From an uncultured Oscillospiraceae bacterium (GTDB lineage: Bacteria > Bacillota > Clostridia > Oscillospirales > Acutalibacteraceae): a stretch of DNA of 8,903 nt. The stretch lies in the NCBI GenBank assembly GCA_900546895.1, contig UREO01000108.1, forward strand, positions 1 through 8,903. The letters are read 5' to 3'. Made by a program: the position numbers and the translations under genes. Below are positions 5,153-8,903 of this stretch, one piece after another. Below the pieces are notes generated by a model. That model was given only the letters and a program-made list of their open reading frames with translations, did not search any database and was not told the origin of the DNA. Each line of letters starts with the position of its first letter. The first letter of the stretch is position 1.

Positions 5153-5989
5153 TTGTTGAAATTTACAAAAATGCAGGGTATCGGCAATGACTATATCTAT
5201 ATCAACTGTTTTGAGGAGAAAGTCCAAAATCCATCCGAGCTTTCCATCAAGCTCAGTGAAAGACATTTTGGCGTCGGTTCGGACGGAATTATCTTAATAG
5301 AGCCGTCCGACAAAGCCGACTGCCGTATGGATATTTATAATGCGGACGGGTCACAGGCTATGATGTGCGGCAACGGGATCCGCTGTGTGGGCAAATACGT
5401 GTACGAACGCGGAATCGTAAAAAAGGATGTTCTGAAGGTCGACACCATGAGCGGCGTAAAAACGCTTTATCTGGATGTCGAGAACGGGAAAGTCGTTTCC
5501 GTTACCGTGGACATGGGCAGGCCGGATTTTCAGACCGAAAAGATTCCGGTGACGTACCCGAAGGACCGCATGATCGACGAGCCCGTTGTGTTCGGCGAAA
5601 CGGAATACAGGGTAACCTGCGTTTCCATGGGAAATCCGCACTGTGTGCTGTTTGTCGACGATGTAACCAAGGTGGAGATTGAAAAAATCGGTCCGATGCT
5701 GGAGTGCGACAAAATCTTTCCGCACAGGGCAAACATTGAGTTTGTTCAGGTGCTGAGTATGGAAGAAGTGAATATGCGCGTGTGGGAACGCGGCTCCGGG
5801 GAAACCTGGGCGTGCGGGACCGGGGCGTGCGCCGTGGCGGTCGCCAGTGCGGCGAACCGGAAAACAGACCGCAGTGTAACCGTCCATCTCAGGGGCGGCG
5901 ACTTGCATGTCAAATGGGAGGAAAAGACGGATAAGGTATTGATGCGCGGTCCGGCGGAATTCGTCTTTGACGGGACGATAGAGATTTAG
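5153..5989 (+). CDS. dapF: Diaminopimelate epimerase
   Basis: Encodes 278 residues, normal for DapF. It is a PLP-independent epimerase that converts LL- to meso-diaminopimelate for lysine and peptidoglycan. Both half-sites of the two-cysteine racemase mechanism are intact: Cys72 in YNADGSQAMMCGNGIRCVG and Cys221 in ERGSGETWACGTGACAV. The N-terminus FTKMQGIGNDYIYI is the standard opening. Two adjacent TTG codons can serve as start. The first (5153) is 6 nt after AGGAGG (5141-5146). The second (5156) is 9 nt after it and would give MKFTKMQG, the more usual DapF N-terminus, so 5156 is an equal or slightly better choice. It lies 10 bp behind the ANTAR gene, with the ribosome binding site over that gene's stop, which indicates translational linkage. 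No lysine riboswitch is visible upstream. Confidence 0.97.
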   Translation: MLKFTKMQGIGNDYIYINCFEEKVQNPSELSIKLSERHFGVGSDGIILIEPSDKADCRMDIYNADGSQAMMCGNGIRCVGKYVYERGIVKKDVLKVDTMSGVKTLYLDVENGKVVSVTVDMGRPDFQTEKIPVTYPKDRMIDEPVVFGETEYRVTCVSMGNPHCVLFVDDVTKVEIEKIGPMLECDKIFPHRANIEFVQVLSMEEVNMRVWERGSGETWACGTGACAVAVASAANRKTDRSVTVHLRGGDLHVKWEEKTDKVLMRGPAEFVFDGTIEI

Positions 5990-6037
5990 CTTCTGCTGCT
6001 GTCTGCCGGAAATCATGAAGGAAGGGAATGTAGTATT

Positions 6038-7258
6038 TTGTTAAGAGTAAACGAAAACTTTGTAAAGCTGCCCGCGAGCTACCTTTTTGTGGATATTGCG
6101 AAAAAGGTAAATGAATTTTCCGGACAGCATCCGGAAACGGAGATTATCCGCTTGGGAATCGGGGACGTTACCCGTCCGCTGCCGAAAGCGGTGGTAAAGG
6201 CTATGCAGGCTGCCGCGGAAGAGATGGGCAAAACGGAAACCTTTCGCGGCTACGGCCCGGAAGCCGGTTATGAATTTCTTCGTTCCGCAATTGCGGAAAA
6301 CGATTTTATAAAGCGCGGGGTGCAGATCGACATCGATGAGATTTTTGTCAGCGACGGCGCGAAAAGCGACACTGGCAGCATTGGTGATATCTTCGGCGCG
6401 GATAACGTGGTTGCGGTGTGCGACCCGGTTTACCCGGTTTACGTCGACACCAATGTCATGGCCGGAAGAGCCGGAGAGTACCGCGAAGGCAAGGGGTGGA
6501 GCAAGATCGTCTACATGCCCTGTTTAAAGGAAAACGGCTTTCTGCCCGAACTTCCCAAAGAGCGCGCCGATATGATCTATCTTTGTTTCCCCAACAATCC
6601 CTCCGGTGTCGGAATCAGCCGCGAAGAGCTGAAAAAGTGGGTGGATTACGCGCTTGCGAATCAATCCGTTATCCTCTACGATGCCGCGTACGAAGCATTT
6701 ATCACGGAAGAGGACATGCCGCACAGCATTTATGAAATAGAGGGCGCAAAAAAATGCGCGATCGAGTTCAGAAGCTTTTCAAAGACCGCCGGTTTCACCG
6801 GAACGCGCTGCGCGTACACCATTCTTCCAAAGGAGCTGGTGTTCGGCGGAGTCTCTCTAAACAAGCTGTGGGACCGGCGCCAGTCTACCAAGATGAACGG
6901 TGTTTCCTATGTCGTCCAGCGCGGTGCGGAGGCGGTTTTCTCTGAGGAAGGCCGGCGGGAGGTCAGGGAAAACATCGCTTACTATCTTAATAATGCCAAA
7001 ATTATTGTGGACGGCCTGAAAAAAGCGGGATTTGAAGTTTACGGCGGCGTGAACTCGCCCTATGTCTGGCTGAAAACACCCGCCGGATTCACTTCCTGGG
7101 AGTTTTTCGATCTTCTGCTTGAAAAAACCGGCGTGGTCGGGACTCCGGGTTCCGGTTTCGGCGTGGGCGGCGAAGGCTATTTCCGTCTGACCTCCTTTAA
7201 CACGAAGGAAAATACGGAAAAAGCGTTGGAAAGAATCATCCGCTCCTTCAAAGCCTAA
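6038..7258 (+). CDS. dapL: LL-diaminopimelate aminotransferase
   Basis: Encodes 406 residues, close to the roughly 410 of DapL. This fold-type I PLP aminotransferase converts tetrahydrodipicolinate to LL-diaminopimelate in one step using glutamate, bypassing the acylated intermediates of the DapD/C/E routes. Seen motifs: NENFVKLPASYLF at the N-terminus, RLGIGDVTRPLP (38-49), ETFRGYGPEAGYEFLR, VSDGAKSDTGSIGDIFG (104-120), CFPNNPSGVG, the YDAAYEAF segment (214-221) and the PLP-lysine motif SFSKTAGFTGTR with Lys249. The DVTRPLP and SDGAKSD motifs favour DapL over generic aspartate aminotransferases. The start is TTG at 6038; the GAAGGAAGGGA purine run at 6017-6027 is a plausible but distant ribosome binding site. 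It lies 48 bp after dapF with no terminator between, and the two act in sequence in the pathway. Confidence 0.95.
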   Translation: MLRVNENFVKLPASYLFVDIAKKVNEFSGQHPETEIIRLGIGDVTRPLPKAVVKAMQAAAEEMGKTETFRGYGPEAGYEFLRSAIAENDFIKRGVQIDIDEIFVSDGAKSDTGSIGDIFGADNVVAVCDPVYPVYVDTNVMAGRAGEYREGKGWSKIVYMPCLKENGFLPELPKERADMIYLCFPNNPSGVGISREELKKWVDYALANQSVILYDAAYEAFITEEDMPHSIYEIEGAKKCAIEFRSFSKTAGFTGTRCAYTILPKELVFGGVSLNKLWDRRQSTKMNGVSYVVQRGAEAVFSEEGRREVRENIAYYLNNAKIIVDGLKKAGFEVYGGVNSPYVWLKTPAGFTSWEFFDLLLEKTGVVGTPGSGFGVGGEGYFRLTSFNTKENTEKALERIIRSFKA

Positions 7259-7323
7259 CGAATCGGTTTACTATCTGAACAATTTACGATTGATGTTGAA
7301 TAATAAGAATGGTTGGTGGTTAA

Positions 7324-8400
7324 ATGAAAGCATTGCTGATGCTTGAAAATGGGATGACCTTTGAGGGAGCAGGTTTTGGCGATGAACATGACGTCCTCTG
7401 CGAGGTCGTGTTTAACAGCGCCATGTGCGGCTACACAGAGCTGCTGACCGATCCGTCCTATGCGGGGCAGGGGGTTGTCATGACTTATCCTCTCATTGGA
7501 AATTACGGCATCTGCTACGATGATACGGAATCTACAAAGCCGTGGCTGCGGGCCTTTATTGTACGGTCCGTTTCCGGCGCGGCCAGTAATTTCCGCTGTG
7601 ACGTGGATTTGAACACCTTTTTGAAACAGAACCACGTTCCCGGCATTCAGGGAGTGGACACGCGCACCATTACGAAGGTGCTGCGTGAGAGCGGCACCAT
7701 GCGCGGCATGATTGCTTACGGAGATCAGATCGATTCTGCGGCAATGAAAAAACAGATCGACGCTTTTGTGCTGGAATCCTGCGTCCCTCTTGTCAGCAGC
7801 GGGGAACAGAAGGTGTACGGCGACGGACCCGTTAAGATCGCTCTGGCGGATTATGGGGTGAAGAGCAACATTATCCGTTCGCTTGTGAGGCGCGGCTGTA
7901 CCGTAAAATGCTTCCCGTACGACGCCTCTTTTGAGGATATGATGTCTTTTTCACCGGACGGCATCATGCTCTCCAACGGCCCCGGCGACCCGAAGGAGTG
8001 CGCAAAGGCTATTTCCGAACTGAAGAAGGTGTATGCCCACGGCATCCCAACCTTTGCGATTTGTCTGGGGCATCAGCTGATGGCGCTTTCTCAGGGATTT
8101 GATACTTATAAATTGAAATATGGCCATAGAGGAATTAATCACCCGGTCAAGGATTTAAGTACCAACAGGGTGTATATTACTTCCCAGAACCACGGGTTTG
8201 TGGTCAATGGCGACACGATCAATCCTTCAGTAGCCGACGTCCGCTTTATCAGCATGAATGACGGCAGTATTGAGGGATTGAATTATAAAAACGGAAAGGT
8301 GTTTTCTGTGCAGTACCATCCGGAAGCTTCTCCGGGCCCACTTGACACAGGCTTTCTTTTCGATCAATTTCTCAAGCTGATAGGAGGAGGCCGGATATGA
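7324..8400 (+). CDS. carA: Carbamoyl-phosphate synthase small (glutamine amidotransferase) subunit
   Basis: Encodes 358 residues, normal for CarA. It hydrolyses glutamine and passes ammonia through a tunnel to CarB. The N-terminal small-subunit domain is seen from LMLENGMTFEGAGFG, NSAMCGYTELLTDPSYAGQ and the VDTRTITKVLRESG motif (111-124). The C-terminal class I amidotransferase domain has SNGPGDP (217-223), the nucleophile Cys247 in FAICLGHQLMAL, the SQNHGFVV segment, and His332/Glu334 in VQYHPEASPGP. The catalytic triad is therefore complete. ATG at 7324 has only a weak GGTTGGTGG ribosome binding site. The 65 bp after dapL show neither a clear terminator nor a convincing promoter, so carAB may be read from the dap genes or from a promoter I cannot see. 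The stop codon overlaps the carB start (ATGA). Confidence 0.97.
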   Translation: MKALLMLENGMTFEGAGFGDEHDVLCEVVFNSAMCGYTELLTDPSYAGQGVVMTYPLIGNYGICYDDTESTKPWLRAFIVRSVSGAASNFRCDVDLNTFLKQNHVPGIQGVDTRTITKVLRESGTMRGMIAYGDQIDSAAMKKQIDAFVLESCVPLVSSGEQKVYGDGPVKIALADYGVKSNIIRSLVRRGCTVKCFPYDASFEDMMSFSPDGIMLSNGPGDPKECAKAISELKKVYAHGIPTFAICLGHQLMALSQGFDTYKLKYGHRGINHPVKDLSTNRVYITSQNHGFVVNGDTINPSVADVRFISMNDGSIEGLNYKNGKVFSVQYHPEASPGPLDTGFLFDQFLKLIGGGRI

Positions 8401-8903
8401 AGAGAGCAGATATCAAAAAGGTAATCATCATCGGCTCCGGTCCGATCATTATCGGTCAGGCCGCGGAGTTCGACTACGCCGGAACGCAGGCCTGCCGCGC
8501 GCTCCGCGAAGAGGGTATAGAGGTCATCCTCATTAACTCAAACCCGGCGACGATCATGACGGACAAGCAGATCGCCGATAAGGTTTATATTGAGCCTTTG
8601 ACCGTTGAAACCATCAAAAAGGTAATTCTCAAAGAAAATCCGGACAGTATCCTTCCGACCCTGGGCGGTCAGAACGCGCTGAACCTTGCGGTGGAGCTGG
8701 AAGAGTCCGGTTTCTTAAAGGAAAACAACGTGGAAATGATCGGCACAAACGCCGACACCATCCGGATGGCGGAGGACAGGGAGCTGTTCAAGGAAGCCAT
8801 GGAGCGCATCCGGCAGCCCTGCGCGCAGAGCGCCGTTGCGGAAAACATTGAGGACTGCGTCAAAATTGCGAGGAAAATCGGCTATCCCGTTGTTGTGCGC
8901 CCC
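8397..8903 (+). CDS. carB: Carbamoyl-phosphate synthase large subunit, N-terminal part (partial)
   Basis: The first 169 codons are in the window; the full protein is expected to be over 1000 residues. It makes carbamoyl phosphate from bicarbonate, ammonia and two ATP for pyrimidine and arginine synthesis. The N-terminus has IIGSGPIIIGQAAEFDYAG (11-29), NSNPATIMTDKQ, ADKVYIEPLT, LPTLGGQNALNLA and AEDRELFKEAM, followed by an ATP-grasp start ending in GYPVVVRP. Arg168 in that last motif aligns with the ATP-binding Arg169 of E. coli CarB. The ATG at 8397 overlaps the carA stop and has GGAGGAGG at 8383-8390, so translation is coupled and equimolar subunits are expected. Continuous carA-carB order without a frameshift suggests an intact enzyme, but the C-terminal domains are outside the window. 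Confidence 0.97.
   Translation, partial: MKRADIKKVIIIGSGPIIIGQAAEFDYAGTQACRALREEGIEVILINSNPATIMTDKQIADKVYIEPLTVETIKKVILKENPDSILPTLGGQNALNLAVELEESGFLKENNVEMIGTNADTIRMAEDRELFKEAMERIRQPCAQSAVAENIEDCVKIARKIGYPVVVRP

Noticed and set aside
5351..6016. A 221-residue minus-strand open frame opposite dapF
   Set aside because: It is antisense to intact dapF, with no ribosome binding site or recognisable domain. The same reasoning applies to the minus-strand frame at 3315-3953 opposite glnA.
7259..7323. Promoter, terminator or pyrimidine-type attenuator before carA
   Set aside because: TTTACT and TTTACG can be read as weak -35 elements, but no -10 lies at proper spacing. No hairpin with a T tract is present.

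Overview
This window is an ordinary-looking chromosomal segment of an anaerobic low-to-mid GC Gram-positive bacterium. It most likely belongs to class Clostridia, perhaps the Oscillospiraceae/Ruminococcaceae side. The evidence is strong AGGAGG-type ribosome binding sites, frequent TTG starts, a Bacillota-type WalJ next to RlmH, a GSI-alpha glutamine synthetase followed by an ANTAR-domain gene, and the diaminopimelate aminotransferase (DapL) route of lysine and peptidoglycan synthesis. The lineage call is inference from gene content, not a database match. I see no mobile element, CRISPR array, tRNA or rRNA.

Layout. Positions 1-1457 (+): the last codons of murA, a probable terminator, then walJ (metallo-beta-lactamase-fold hydrolase) and rlmH (23S rRNA pseudouridine methyltransferase), 8 bp apart. 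A strong hairpin at 1487-1517 separates rlmH from the convergent gdhA (1544-2875, minus strand), an NADP-type glutamate dehydrogenase. A 346-bp AT-rich region (2876-3221) lies between the divergent gdhA and glnA. It holds a clear sigma-A promoter for glnA, a weaker candidate promoter for gdhA, two perfect inverted repeats, and a terminator-like hairpin with a U-rich tail in the glnA leader. From 3222 to the window end all genes are on the plus strand: glnA, an ANTAR-domain RNA-binding regulator with a degenerate receiver domain, dapF, dapL, carA and the first 169 codons of carB.

How the genes work together. GdhA and GlnA are the two entry points of ammonium into organic nitrogen, and they share one regulatory region. 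The ANTAR protein encoded directly behind glnA is the natural candidate to act on the terminator-like hairpin in the glnA leader, as an antiterminator in a feedback loop. Related glnA-ANTAR (nitR-type) arrangements are known in solvent-producing clostridia, so the principle is not new, but the leader here is worth testing. Downstream genes use the products: DapL takes its amino group from glutamate to make LL-diaminopimelate, DapF epimerises it to meso-diaminopimelate for cell wall and lysine, and CarAB uses glutamine to make carbamoyl phosphate for pyrimidines and arginine.

The most interesting material is regulatory: the glnA leader hairpin together with the ANTAR gene, the receiver domain that has lost its phosphorylation residues, and the unexplained inverted repeats between gdhA and glnA.
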